Assembly: GCA_937896065.1 (NCBI GenBank)
Contig: CALBLI010000042.1
Location: 1 to 51,760, forward strand
Direction of reading: 5' to 3'
Length of the DNA stretch: 51,760 nucleotides
Source: an uncultured Caryophanales bacterium
GTDB lineage: Bacteria; Bacillota_I; Bacilli_A; RFN20; CAG-288
Each line of letters begins with the position of its first letter. Positions within the stretch are counted from its first letter, which is position 1. A model generated the notes under the pieces. That model was not told the origin of the DNA and ran no database searches. It saw nothing but the letters and a program-made list of their open reading frames with translations. Both the position numbers and the translations under genes were made by a program. This document shows, one piece after another, positions 24,828-33,630 of this stretch.

Positions 24828-25343
24828 TTAATTAGCAGCATCATCGCATGCAAGAAGAATTATACCAGCGACAAGACTTACAAAAATAAGAGTGCAAACT
24901 GAGACAGCCACGCTTATTTTTTCGTCATTTTTGAGTTTCTTCCAAATATGAAGTGTTAAAGGAATGGTCCAAGCAAGAGGAACAAGTGAGAATACAGATG
25001 CAACAATATAAAAAATATTTATTGCAGCAAAGGAACCAGTTCCACCTATATAATATCCGGCAGTTAAAGCATTGATAAGATATATTATAAAAAGTAAACC
25101 GCAACCAACACATGATAGAATCAAAAATATTTTGATAGTTATCTTGCATCCATCAGAGTAATGTTTTTTGATATTTGTTACAGCTGGATTTGTTGAAATA
25201 TGATCAGTTGGTTGAACGTTTATATTGATACTATCATTTGAAGAATCAGTATGTGGCTCAGTTGAATTTAAATTATAACCGCATGATGGGCAAAATTTAT
25301 CATTATCGGTAATTTTAGCACCGCAATTAGGACAAAAGTTCAT
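24828..25343 (-). CDS. zinc-ribbon membrane protein
   Basis: A 171-residue protein. The N-terminal zinc ribbon MNFCPNCGAKITDNDKFCPS has CxxC pairs. A hydrophilic Ser/Asn/Thr linker and four hydrophobic segments from about residue 75 follow. Such zinc-ribbon plus membrane proteins are common in low-GC anaerobes and have no known function. Its start overlaps the end of the next gene upstream (25327-25824), a similar protein, so the two are probably cotranscribed and paralogous in design. Confidence 0.8.
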   Translation of the reverse strand: MNFCPNCGAKITDNDKFCPSCGYNLNSTEPHTDSSNDSININVQPTDHISTNPAVTNIKKHYSDGCKITIKIFLILSCVGCGLLFIIYLINALTAGYYIGGTGSFAAINIFYIVASVFSLVPLAWTIPLTLHIWKKLKNDEKISVAVSVCTLIFVSLVAGIILLACDDAAN

Positions 25344-25824
25344 TTTTATTAACCCCTATTTTGTTTTTTGACTTATAAACGCAATAATTATATAGCAGTA
25401 AGATACCAGAAACAAGTCCGGAGAAGAGAATTACTAAAATACAAAATGGTAATTTGATAAGTTTATGTTTTGAAAAACAGATAATACAATAAATGATATT
25501 AAAAACATGAACTGCTAATTGAATAGTTGTTATAATACCCATAGCAAGATTTAAAGTTCTCATAATTTGTTGGTTTGAAATAAAAGCATCAATATAGAAT
25601 CTAATGATTAAAGAAATCGAGATGAAGAAAACGATTGTAAAAAGTATAATGACAGGTATAATAATTGCTAAAGAATAAGGTGAATCTTTTTTGTTTGTAT
25701 CGGTTTTGCTTATATCACTATTTCCTTCAACTTTATTTATATCTTCATCTAAAAGATGCCCACAATTTATACAATATGTATTGCTATCAATATTTTCTTT
25801 CGAACAATTTGGACATGTTTTCAT
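25327..25824 (-). CDS. zinc-ribbon membrane protein
   Basis: A 165-residue protein with an N-terminal double CxxC ribbon (MKTCPNCSKENIDSNTYCIN), an acidic linker (about 25-50) and four hydrophobic segments. Same layout as the 171-residue neighbour, but the sequence is clearly different. It lies four bases after the 25829-26227 gene on the same strand. Function unknown. Confidence 0.8.
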   Translation of the reverse strand: MKTCPNCSKENIDSNTYCINCGHLLDEDINKVEGNSDISKTDTNKKDSPYSLAIIIPVIILFTIVFFISISLIIRFYIDAFISNQQIMRTLNLAMGIITTIQLAVHVFNIIYCIICFSKHKLIKLPFCILVILFSGLVSGILLLYNYCVYKSKNKIGVNKNELLS

Positions 25825-25828
25825 ACTT

Positions 25829-26227
25829 CTACTCCTTTATATTTTTAATTTCATTACTCATAACTTTAATCAAATCTTTTTCAAGAATAGCTCTTTTTTG
25901 GTAAGCTTTCTTTTTCTTCTTTTTTGTATTTTCACTCTCTTTTATTATTTCATCTAAAGATATTGTACATGTTAGACGCTGCTCAGATGAACTTGTGGCT
26001 TGAAAATAAGGATCATTTGAATTCTCTAATCTGCCTTTATTAAAGTCATCTTCACTTATTTTAGCAACATTGATTATAGCATCTTTATGATGATGTTTAA
26101 CTCGTGGTAACTGTCTAACAATGCTAGCCGCCTCTTTTTTACTATTGCATTCAATATAAAAAGACTTAACTATATAATTGCTCTTACCAACATGACCGCA
26201 TTTGGCGTCAATTTTAAAGTATGCCAT
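25829..26227 (-). CDS. hypothetical protein, possibly metal-binding
   Basis: A 132-residue protein that I do not recognise. It begins MAYFKIDAKCGHVGKSNYIV, has a second Cys in FYIECNSK, a His-rich VKHHHKD, and a basic helix of repeated Lys (ENTKKKKKKAYQKRA). It looks cytosolic and may bind metal or nucleic acid, without proof. It heads the minus-strand group with the two zinc-ribbon membrane proteins. Confidence 0.65.
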   Translation of the reverse strand: MAYFKIDAKCGHVGKSNYIVKSFYIECNSKKEAASIVRQLPRVKHHHKDAIINVAKISEDDFNKGRLENSNDPYFQATSSSEQRLTCTISLDEIIKESENTKKKKKKAYQKRAILEKDLIKVMSNEIKNIKE

Positions 26228-26548
26228 AATCCACCTAATAAAATGATAAACGATTTTATTATAAATTCAAAGGTAATAGATACAACTTGTAAATTGAATA
26301 AAATATTTTTACATAAACAATATGCAATGTTAATAGTTAAAATCAGTATATATTCATATAAAAAAATTAAAAAATTAAATATTTTATTTTCATTCATAAA
26401 AAAATGAGGAAAGCTTTAAAAATTTGAATGATAGTTAATAAAAACGATCAGTAAATATCGTGCTTTTATTTTTTAAATCACTCTTTTATCGTTGCTTATA
26501 TTGTTATATAATATTTAGAGTGAATATCACAACATGGAGGATATAATA
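26228..26548. other. AT-rich intergenic region upstream of nifJ
   Basis: No gene is supported in these 320 bases. A TATAAT at 26507-26512 is a likely -10 for nifJ, though the -35 is weak. A small stem ACGAT/ATCGT with T-rich flank lies near 26441-26470. The ATG at 26534 overlaps the GGAGG of nifJ and is not the likely start. Confidence 0.6.
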
Positions 26549-29500
26549 ATGGAGAAACAAAAGTTTTCATTTAAATCAGTTGACGGCAATACTGCTGCTG
26601 CGTTAGGCTCATATAAATTTACTGAGGTGGCTGCAATTTATCCAATCACTCCATCTTCACCAATGGCAGAACACGTTGATGAATTTGCAGTTGAAGGTAT
26701 GAAAAATGTATTTGGAGATGAAGTCAAAGTTGTTGAACTTCAATCTGAAGCTGGTGCATCTGGTGCAGTTCATGGTGCTTTACAAGCTGGTTCACTTGCA
26801 ACTACATATACTGCAAGTCAAGGCTTACTTTTGATGATTCCAAATGTTTATAAATGGGTTGGTGAAGAGCTTCCTGCTGTCATGCATGTTGCTGCTAGAA
26901 GCTTAGCAAGTAGAAGCTTATCAATCTTTGGCGATCATGGTGATATCTATGCTGTAAGACAAACAGGTGCTGCTATGATCTGTTCACATTCTGTTCAAGA
27001 AGTTGCAGACTTAGCTCCTTTAGCTCATTTAGTTGCTATCAAAGCTACTACACCAGTTATTCATTTCTTTGATGGATTTAGAACATCTCATGAAATTCAA
27101 AATGTTGAGTTTGTCGATGATGAATGGTGGAATAATCAACTTGATAAAGATGCGGTTGCTAATTTCAAAAGAAAAGCATTAAACCCACATGGACATGCTG
27201 TTGCCCGCGGTGGTGCTGAAAATGATGATATTTGTTTCCAAGGTAGAGAAGCTCAAAATCTTCATGAAAATCAAATTGTCGATGTTGCTTGTGAATATTT
27301 TAAAAAGCTTACTGATGCAACTGGCCGTCCATATGCTCCATTTGTTTATTATGGTGATCCAAATCCTGTTAAAATTATTATTGCTATGGGTTCAGTTACT
27401 GAAACCTGTATTGAAGTTGTCAATGATTTAGTTGATAAAGGAAATCATGTTGGTTTAGTTAAAGTTCATCTTTATAGACCTTTCTCTGTTTCCCATTTAT
27501 TAGCTTCTATTCCAACAACTGTTAAAAAGATTGCTGTTTTAGATAGAACTAAAGAACCTGGTGCTGATGGCGAACCATTATATTTAGATGTCGTTGCTGC
27601 ATTAAGACAAGGAAATAGAAGTGATATTATGGTTATTGGTGGAAGATATGGTATATCTTCAAAAGATACTCAACCTAAGGATATTAAAGCTGTCTATGAT
27701 TTCTTAGATAGTGATAAAGTTTTCACTGGATTTACAGTAGGTATCAATGATGATGTCACTAATTTATCAATTCCAGTTGATGATAGTTATGTTCTTAATC
27801 ATGACTATACATCATGTCTATTCTATGGTCTTGGAAGTGATGGTACAGTATCTGCTAATAAATCATCTGTTAAAATCATCGGTGATGAGACACACCAATA
27901 TGCACAAGCGTATTTTGCATATGATTCAAGAAAATCAGGTGGTGTCACTAGATCGCATTTAAGATTTGGTAATAGTCCAATTCATTCAACTTATTATGTT
28001 TCAAATGCAAATTTCATTTCTTGCTCATTAGATTCATATATATTCAAGTATGATATGTTAAAAGATTTGAAAGAAGGTGGTACTTTCTTATTAAATACTG
28101 ATATGGATGATGAAACTCTTGTTAAATCATTGCCAAATAGAATGAAGAAACAATTAGCTGAAAAACAGGCTAAATTCTTCGTTATTGATGCTAACAAAAT
28201 TGCTATGGAAATCGGTATGGGAAGACATACAAACACCATTTTACAAGCATCATTTTTCTATTTAAATCAGCAAATTATGCCATATGAAGAAGCAAGCAAA
28301 TGGATGAAAGAATTTGCTAAGAAGACTTATGCTAGAAAAGGTCAAGATGTAGTTGATATGAACTACAAAGCAATTGATTCAGGAACTGAGGGCTTAAGAG
28401 AAGTCAAAGTTGATCCAGAATGGGCTAATTTAGAAGTTTCTTCTAATAGAGTTTTAACTGGTGATGATTATTTTGATAATTATGTTGTTCCTATTGGTGA
28501 CTTAGAAGGTGATAAATTACCAGTTTCAACATTCAGACAATTTGAACTTGAAGATGGAACAATGAGAAATGATGTCACTTATTTAGAAAAGCGTGCTATT
28601 GCTGATAGAGTTCCAATGTGGATAAAAGAAAATTGTATCCAATGTACTCAATGTTCATTTGTTTGTCCACATGCTACAATTAGACCATTCCTTCTTGATG
28701 AAGAAGATATGAGTAAACTTCCTGATGAAGAAAAAGGAAATGTTTTAGATGCAGTTGGTGGTCCAGCAGTTTCACAAATGAAATTTAGAATTCAAATTTC
28801 ACCAATGAATTGTGTAGGATGCGGATTATGTGTAAATCAATGTCCTGGTAAACCTAAAAAGGATGCTGAAGGTAAAGTCATCAAAGATGAAAATGGCAAG
28901 GTTGTAACTGAAAAAGCTTTGAAACTTGTTGAAGCTAAGAGCCAATTTGTTCATGAAAAGGCTGCTGAAATTTTATATAAGCATGTTGAACCAAAAACTG
29001 GTTTCTTCCCTGATGGCACTGTTAAAGAAATTTCTTTCCATAGACCTTATCAAGAAGTATCTGGTGCATGTGCTGGATGCGGTGAAACTCCATATTATCG
29101 TTTGACTTCACAATTATTTGGCCAAGATATGTTAGTTGCTAATGCTACTGGTTGTTCTTCAATCTATAATGGTTCTACTCCACTTTCTCCATTTATCACA
29201 GATAAAGATGGTAATGGTATTGCTTGGGCAAACTCATTATTTGAAGATAATGCTGAATATGGTTATGGTATGAGAGTCGCAACTGATTATAAATTATCAG
29301 TCATCTTCGGTATTATTGATAAAAATATTAATGATATTGGTGGTGAACTTCATGATGTATTACTTGATTATGAAAAAAATATCAGAAATAGAAAATATAT
29401 CAGAAAACTTCTTCCAAAGATGTTATATCTCATCGAACAAAATTTAAATGAACCAATCAAGGAATTATTAAAATACCGTGATGAATTATTAGACAAATCT

Positions 29501-30148
29501 ATTTGGATTGTCGGCGGTGATGGTTGGGCTTATGATATTGGTTATGGTGGACTTGACCATGTTTTAGCTACTGAAGATGATGTAAATATTTTAGTATTAG
29601 ATACTGAAGTTTATTCTAATACTGGTGGTCAGCTTTCTAAATCAAGTCAAACTGGTCAAATTGCTAAATTTGCTGCTAGTGGAAAGAAGACTGCAAAGAA
29701 GAATTTGCCATTAATTGCTATGGCATATGATAGTGTCTATGTTGCTCAAATCGCATTAGGTGCTAATCCAACTCAAGCTATTAAAGCTTTAAAAGAAGCT
29801 GAAAGCTATGTAGGTCCATCACTTATTATTGCTTATTCACCATGTGTCAATCATGGTATTAAAGGTGGCTTAGCTAATTCAATGCTTCAAGAAAAATTAG
29901 CAGTTGAATCAGGCTATTTCTTAACATTCACATATGATCCAAGATTAAAAGAAAAAGGTGAGAATCCACTTGTTATGTCATGTAATCCTAATTTTGATAA
30001 ATTTAATGATTACATCATGAGTCAAACTAGATATTCACAACTTTCAAAAGTCAATCCTGAACATGCTAGTGAACTTCTTGAAAAATCTAGAAAGTATGCT
30101 GAAAGAAGATATCACGATATCTTAAGATATGGCGGATTAGAGAAGTAA
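26549..30148 (+). CDS. nifJ: pyruvate:ferredoxin (flavodoxin) oxidoreductase
   Basis: About 1199 residues, of normal length, starting at MEKQKFSFKSVDGN with GGAGG eight bases upstream. An in-frame ATG at 26534 contains that site itself. Domain I with YPITPSSPMAEHVDEFA, domain II, the gamma region (FAYDSRKSGGVTRSHLRFG), two [4Fe-4S] clusters (CIQCTQCSFVCPH and CVGCGLCVNQCPG), a further cluster Cys motif CAGCGETPYY and the thiamine-diphosphate region GGDGWAYDIGYGGLDHV and TEVYSNTGGQLSKSS are all intact. It oxidises pyruvate to acetyl-CoA, CO2 and reduced ferredoxin under anaerobic conditions. It is monocistronic with its own terminator. Confidence 0.98.
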   Translation: MEKQKFSFKSVDGNTAAALGSYKFTEVAAIYPITPSSPMAEHVDEFAVEGMKNVFGDEVKVVELQSEAGASGAVHGALQAGSLATTYTASQGLLLMIPNVYKWVGEELPAVMHVAARSLASRSLSIFGDHGDIYAVRQTGAAMICSHSVQEVADLAPLAHLVAIKATTPVIHFFDGFRTSHEIQNVEFVDDEWWNNQLDKDAVANFKRKALNPHGHAVARGGAENDDICFQGREAQNLHENQIVDVACEYFKKLTDATGRPYAPFVYYGDPNPVKIIIAMGSVTETCIEVVNDLVDKGNHVGLVKVHLYRPFSVSHLLASIPTTVKKIAVLDRTKEPGADGEPLYLDVVAALRQGNRSDIMVIGGRYGISSKDTQPKDIKAVYDFLDSDKVFTGFTVGINDDVTNLSIPVDDSYVLNHDYTSCLFYGLGSDGTVSANKSSVKIIGDETHQYAQAYFAYDSRKSGGVTRSHLRFGNSPIHSTYYVSNANFISCSLDSYIFKYDMLKDLKEGGTFLLNTDMDDETLVKSLPNRMKKQLAEKQAKFFVIDANKIAMEIGMGRHTNTILQASFFYLNQQIMPYEEASKWMKEFAKKTYARKGQDVVDMNYKAIDSGTEGLREVKVDPEWANLEVSSNRVLTGDDYFDNYVVPIGDLEGDKLPVSTFRQFELEDGTMRNDVTYLEKRAIADRVPMWIKENCIQCTQCSFVCPHATIRPFLLDEEDMSKLPDEEKGNVLDAVGGPAVSQMKFRIQISPMNCVGCGLCVNQCPGKPKKDAEGKVIKDENGKVVTEKALKLVEAKSQFVHEKAAEILYKHVEPKTGFFPDGTVKEISFHRPYQEVSGACAGCGETPYYRLTSQLFGQDMLVANATGCSSIYNGSTPLSPFITDKDGNGIAWANSLFEDNAEYGYGMRVATDYKLSVIFGIIDKNINDIGGELHDVLLDYEKNIRNRKYIRKLLPKMLYLIEQNLNEPIKELLKYRDELLDKSIWIVGGDGWAYDIGYGGLDHVLATEDDVNILVLDTEVYSNTGGQLSKSSQTGQIAKFAASGKKTAKKNLPLIAMAYDSVYVAQIALGANPTQAIKALKEAESYVGPSLIIAYSPCVNHGIKGGLANSMLQEKLAVESGYFLTFTYDPRLKEKGENPLVMSCNPNFDKFNDYIMSQTRYSQLSKVNPEHASELLEKSRKYAERRYHDILRYGGLEK

Positions 30149-30160
30149 TCTATAGAAATT

Positions 30161-30198
30161 AAAGCTAAAGTCTGAATGTAGGCTTTAGCTTTTTTTGA
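30161..30198 (+). terminator. terminator after nifJ
   Basis: AAAGCTAAAG (30161-30170) pairs with CTTTAGCTTT (30183-30192), followed by a T run. Confidence 0.85.
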
Positions 30199-30374
30199 AA
30201 TATTTATTTATAATATATCTAAAGTAAAATATGGTCGAATTTAGAAAATGACAACTTCATCAAAGGTTGAAAACGTAATTAATTTACATACTATGAAATA
30301 GAAAACGATATAAATTTATTTTACTAAAAATTCAATTATAAAGATGCTATAATTTAAATAGGAGGTATGATTAA

Positions 30375-30617
30375 ATGACAAATACAATTAAAGGAACTAT
30401 TTTAATGAGTAGAAATGGAAAAGAATTGGTTTTAGGTGAAAACAATAAGTATTACATTTCTAAAGGCGAAGGACATCAAGGTGATTTCATTGAATTTGAT
30501 GAAAGTGATTCACTTCCAATGCCCTCTTACATGTTTGCAATAGCTGCAATGGAAGAAGAAAATTTATCTGAAACATTAGATTTCATTCAAAACAAATGGT
30601 TTGATTCAAAAAAATAA
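30375..30617 (+). CDS. small hypothetical protein
   Basis: An 80-residue acidic protein with excellent ribosome-binding site (AGGAGG). The first half has short strands (TIKGTILMSRNGKELVLG, NKYYISKGE) like a small beta-barrel, and the second half is helical (AAMEEENLSETLDFIQNKWF). I do not recognise the family. It is monocistronic, with a strong terminator 30 bases downstream, which supports it as a real gene. Confidence 0.75.
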   Translation: MTNTIKGTILMSRNGKELVLGENNKYYISKGEGHQGDFIEFDESDSLPMPSYMFAIAAMEEENLSETLDFIQNKWFDSKK

Positions 30618-30649
30618 ATCAATTATTTTTATAAAAACTATTAAAATTT

Positions 30650-30690
30650 AGCAAGAATATCAAAAAGCAGCGATATTCTTGCTTTTTTTG
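30650..30690 (+). terminator. terminator after the 80-residue gene
   Basis: Perfect 12-bp arms at 30650-30661 and 30672-30683, loop of ten, then a run of Ts. Confidence 0.9.
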
Positions 30691-30701
30691 TTGTCTATAT
30701 A

Positions 30702-30730
30702 TTGAAACTGTAACCGCTTTGTTTTATAAT
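30702..30730 (+). promoter_or_regulatory. promoter of the galactose transporter operon
   Basis: TTGAAA (30702-30707) and TATAAT (30725-30730), spacer 17 bp. The -10 overlaps a cre-like operator, so repression by blocking RNA polymerase is likely. Confidence 0.85.
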
Positions 30731-30744
30731 GATAGCGTTTACAA
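30729..30744 (+). promoter_or_regulatory. cre-like operator (CcpA/LacI family)
   Basis: ATGATAGCGTTTACAA fits the cre consensus WTGNNARCGNWWWCAW at every position and covers the expected +1. An imperfect mirror half, TGTAACCGC (30709-30717), pairs with GCGTTTACA (30735-30743) at eight of nine positions across the -10. A second dimer or a dedicated LacI-type repressor could bind. Carbon catabolite control of sugar uptake is the natural reading. Confidence 0.8.
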
Positions 30745-30792
30745 AAGTTCGTGTAGAATTTTGTATTCAAGGAATTAAAGGAGGATATATAT

Positions 30793-32028
30793 ATGAAAAA
30801 ACGCTTAATTCCACTATTATTAGTCTCAACACTTATGGCATCTTGTAAGGGTGCAGGAGCATCAAAATGGGATGCAAAAACAGCTTTTGGTGATAAGGAA
30901 CTGAATTATTGTTTGCTGATTGGCCAAATTGATCATAACGACTCAGCTGCTCGTACTGCTGGTATTCGTGATGCACTAAAAACTAGAGGAAACAAAAATA
31001 CAAATCCAAACACTGAAAATCCAGTTCAGGGTAAATTAACCTTAAACGGAACTGAATATACAGTAAATGAAATCGAACACAGTGAACAAAAAGCAACTGG
31101 TGGTGCAACATGGGATCAACAAACTGCTACTTCAACAACTGAAGGATGGTTCAATAAGAATGGTAGCAAGATTGATTTTATTGTCTCAAACAATGATGGT
31201 ATGGCCGAAGGTGCAATTGCTGCTTCTAATTATATCGATGGAACCCCAATCTTTGGTTATGACTCAAACGCTAGTACTCTTGACTTGATTAAACAAGGTA
31301 AAATAATGGGCACAGTTAATCAAGACCCTTCAGCTCAGGTTGCTGGTATTTTTATGCTTGCTAGGAACATTATGGATGGTGTTTCTAATCCATTAGAAGA
31401 TGGTTTTACAAAAGATAGTGCTAACGGATATGGTAAGATACCTTCGACATTTGTTTATCATAATGACGACAAGTCATTACTAGTTAATAATTTTGCAATT
31501 ACATCATCAAACATTGATAAGTATGTTGGCAAAACAACTGCTGATTTAGTTTATAGTGATGTCAAGAAAGGAACAACTGGCGAAAAAAATGTTATGTTCA
31601 GCACATATAGTCAATCTGACACTTTCTTAAATTCTAATGTTAATCCACTTGTTAACAAATATAAGACTACATTCAATTTCGAACTTGATGCCACAGCTGT
31701 TGGCGATGGTAATGATGATAAGAGTGTTCTCGATAAAATGTTGAAAACATTTGATGCTTACATTTTAAATACCGTCAAGACTACTAGTGCAAAATCATAC
31801 CTTGATAAGATATATACTTTGGAAGGTGGTTCCGGAAAAATTAGCAAGCCTGTTATTTTCTATAATAGACAACCAACAGATCAAAATGGCAAAGTCGATA
31901 AAACTGTTATGACTGATTCAAGATTCAGCAATATCTATTATGTTGGATTTGATGCTAATCAAGGTGGTCAGGTTCAAGGTCAAATGATTGTCGATTATTT
32001 AACTGCTCAAGAAAAATTAAGTAAGTAG
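30793..32028 (+). CDS. mglB: galactose/glucose-type ABC substrate-binding lipoprotein, circularly permuted
   Basis: 411 residues with lipobox LMASC (Cys18). The sequence matches MglB-type binding proteins, but the two halves are in reversed order. Residues 37-245 correspond to the second half of MglB: LLIGQIDHNDSAARTAG for its LLKGEPGHPDAEARTTY, then GATWDQQ, IVSNNDGMAEGAI, IFGYDS and KIMGTVNQDPSAQ. Residues 264-411 correspond to the first half: VMFSTYSQSDTF, YILNTVKT, PVIFYNRQP, NIYYVGFDANQGGQVQGQMI. Sugar-contact positions H48, D50, R54, N133/N134/D135, D157 and N358 are kept. It captures sugar outside the membrane and delivers it to MglC. A terminator-like hairpin separates it from mglA. 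Confidence 0.9.
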   Translation: MKKRLIPLLLVSTLMASCKGAGASKWDAKTAFGDKELNYCLLIGQIDHNDSAARTAGIRDALKTRGNKNTNPNTENPVQGKLTLNGTEYTVNEIEHSEQKATGGATWDQQTATSTTEGWFNKNGSKIDFIVSNNDGMAEGAIAASNYIDGTPIFGYDSNASTLDLIKQGKIMGTVNQDPSAQVAGIFMLARNIMDGVSNPLEDGFTKDSANGYGKIPSTFVYHNDDKSLLVNNFAITSSNIDKYVGKTTADLVYSDVKKGTTGEKNVMFSTYSQSDTFLNSNVNPLVNKYKTTFNFELDATAVGDGNDDKSVLDKMLKTFDAYILNTVKTTSAKSYLDKIYTLEGGSGKISKPVIFYNRQPTDQNGKVDKTVMTDSRFSNIYYVGFDANQGGQVQGQMIVDYLTAQEKLSK

Positions 32029-32055
32029 CTTACTTAAACTCAAGTAGCTATTATT

Positions 32056-32095
32056 GTAGAAAGACTAGTTAAATAACTAGTCTTTCTACTTTTTA
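32056..32095 (+). terminator. intra-operon terminator/attenuator between mglB and mglA
   Basis: Perfect 15-bp arms at 32056-32070 and 32075-32089 with a 4-base loop, followed by TTTTTATT. Partial termination or 3'-end protection here would give more binding protein than ATPase and permease, a usual ratio for such operons. Confidence 0.8.
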
Positions 32096-32118
32096 TTAAA
32101 AACATTTGTGGAGGTGCT

Positions 32119-33618
32119 ATGGATCAAGCAAAATATATTTTAGAAATGACTTCACTTTCAAAAAGCTTTGGGAAAAACCATGTTTTGAGAAATATTTCTT
32201 TAAAAGTTAGACCTGGAACTGTTATGGGACTTATGGGCGAAAATGGTGCAGGAAAGTCTACTATGATGAAATGTCTATTTGGAATCTATTCTAAAGACTC
32301 AGGTAACATCAAATTAAATGGAATAGATGTTAATTTTTCCTCACCCAAGGAAGCGTTAGAGCAAGGTGTTGCTATGGTTCACCAAGAATTAAATCAGTGC
32401 TTAGATAGAACTATTGTTGATAATTTATTCTTAGGAAGATATGTAACAAAAGCTGGCATTATTAATGAAAAGGTAATGTATTACAAATGTGTTCAACTTT
32501 TTGCAGAGCTGGGAATGAATTATAATCCAAAAACCATAATGAGAACAATGTCAGTTTCACAAAGACAAATGGTGGAAATTGCAAAAGCTGTCTCTTATAA
32601 TGCAAAAATCATTGTCTTAGATGAACCTACCTCATCTTTGTCAGAACGTGAAGTAAAAAAATTATTTGAAATTATTAGAAATCTGAGGGATAAAGGTATC
32701 TCATTTGTTTTTATTTCACACAAAATGGATGAAATTTATGAGTTATGCGATGATATAACTATTCTTCGTGATGGTGAAGTTACTTTGCAAGAAGAAGTAA
32801 AGAATACAGATTTAAATATGCTTGTAAAAGCAATGGTTGGAAGAAATTTAGATCAACGATTCCCACCTATGACAAATCAACCTGGAAATCCTGTGTTTTT
32901 AGTTCATAATTTATCAACTAAATATAAACCTCAAATAAAAAATATTTCTTTCGATTTAAGAAAGGGTGAAATTTTAGGAATATATGGCCTTGTTGGTGCT
33001 GGTAGAACTGAACTCCTTGAATCGTTATTTGGAGTTAGAACGATAGCTGAATGTGAAATGTTTTATAAGGGCAAACGAATTTTATTCAAAAATCCTAAAG
33101 AAGCTATGGCTGCTAATTTTGCTTTTGTTACTGAAGAAAGGAAAGTATCAGGTATGTTTGGGATTGATGATTTGACTTTCAATACTTGTATAACTAACTT
33201 ACCCAAATATCAAAGATTTGGTATTTTATCTAATCAATTGATGCACAATGCAGCTAAGATTGAAATAAAAAAAATGAATACTAAATGCAATGATGAAAAT
33301 GATAAAATTTCATCATTATCAGGTGGTAATCAACAAAAAGTTATTATTGGCAAATGGCTAGAGAGAGCCCCTGATGTTTTCTTGATGGATGAACCAACTC
33401 GTGGTATTGATATTATGGCTAAATACCAAATATATGAGCTTATGATTGAACTTGCAAAGCAAGGTAAATCAATTATAATGGTTTCATCTGAAATGCCAGA
33501 AATATTAGGTGTTACTAATCGTATTCTTGTTATGTCAAATTATAGAATGGCTGGAATTGTAAACACCAAAGAGACAAGCCAAGATGAACTTATGAAATTA
33601 TGTGCTAAAAATTTATAA
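32119..33618 (+). CDS. mglA: sugar ABC transporter ATP-binding protein (MglA type)
   Basis: A 499-residue double ATPase of the CUT2/MglA class. The first domain has Walker A MGENGAGKSTMMK, signature SVSQRQMVEIAKA and Walker B IIVLDEPTSSL. The second domain has the usual degenerate Walker A GLVGAGRTELLES, then SSLSGGNQQKVIIGKW and VFLMDEPTRGID. Length is close to E. coli MglA (506). It couples ATP hydrolysis to uptake of the sugar delivered by the permuted MglB. It is twelve bases ahead of the permease gene. Confidence 0.95.
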   Translation: MDQAKYILEMTSLSKSFGKNHVLRNISLKVRPGTVMGLMGENGAGKSTMMKCLFGIYSKDSGNIKLNGIDVNFSSPKEALEQGVAMVHQELNQCLDRTIVDNLFLGRYVTKAGIINEKVMYYKCVQLFAELGMNYNPKTIMRTMSVSQRQMVEIAKAVSYNAKIIVLDEPTSSLSEREVKKLFEIIRNLRDKGISFVFISHKMDEIYELCDDITILRDGEVTLQEEVKNTDLNMLVKAMVGRNLDQRFPPMTNQPGNPVFLVHNLSTKYKPQIKNISFDLRKGEILGIYGLVGAGRTELLESLFGVRTIAECEMFYKGKRILFKNPKEAMAANFAFVTEERKVSGMFGIDDLTFNTCITNLPKYQRFGILSNQLMHNAAKIEIKKMNTKCNDENDKISSLSGGNQQKVIIGKWLERAPDVFLMDEPTRGIDIMAKYQIYELMIELAKQGKSIIMVSSEMPEILGVTNRILVMSNYRMAGIVNTKETSQDELMKLCAKNL

Positions 33619-33630
33619 AGGAGAAAGATT

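Noticed and set aside
26534..26548. An earlier nifJ start at 26534
   Set aside because: That ATG overlaps the GGAGG that serves the ATG at 26549, and homologous enzymes begin near the second one.
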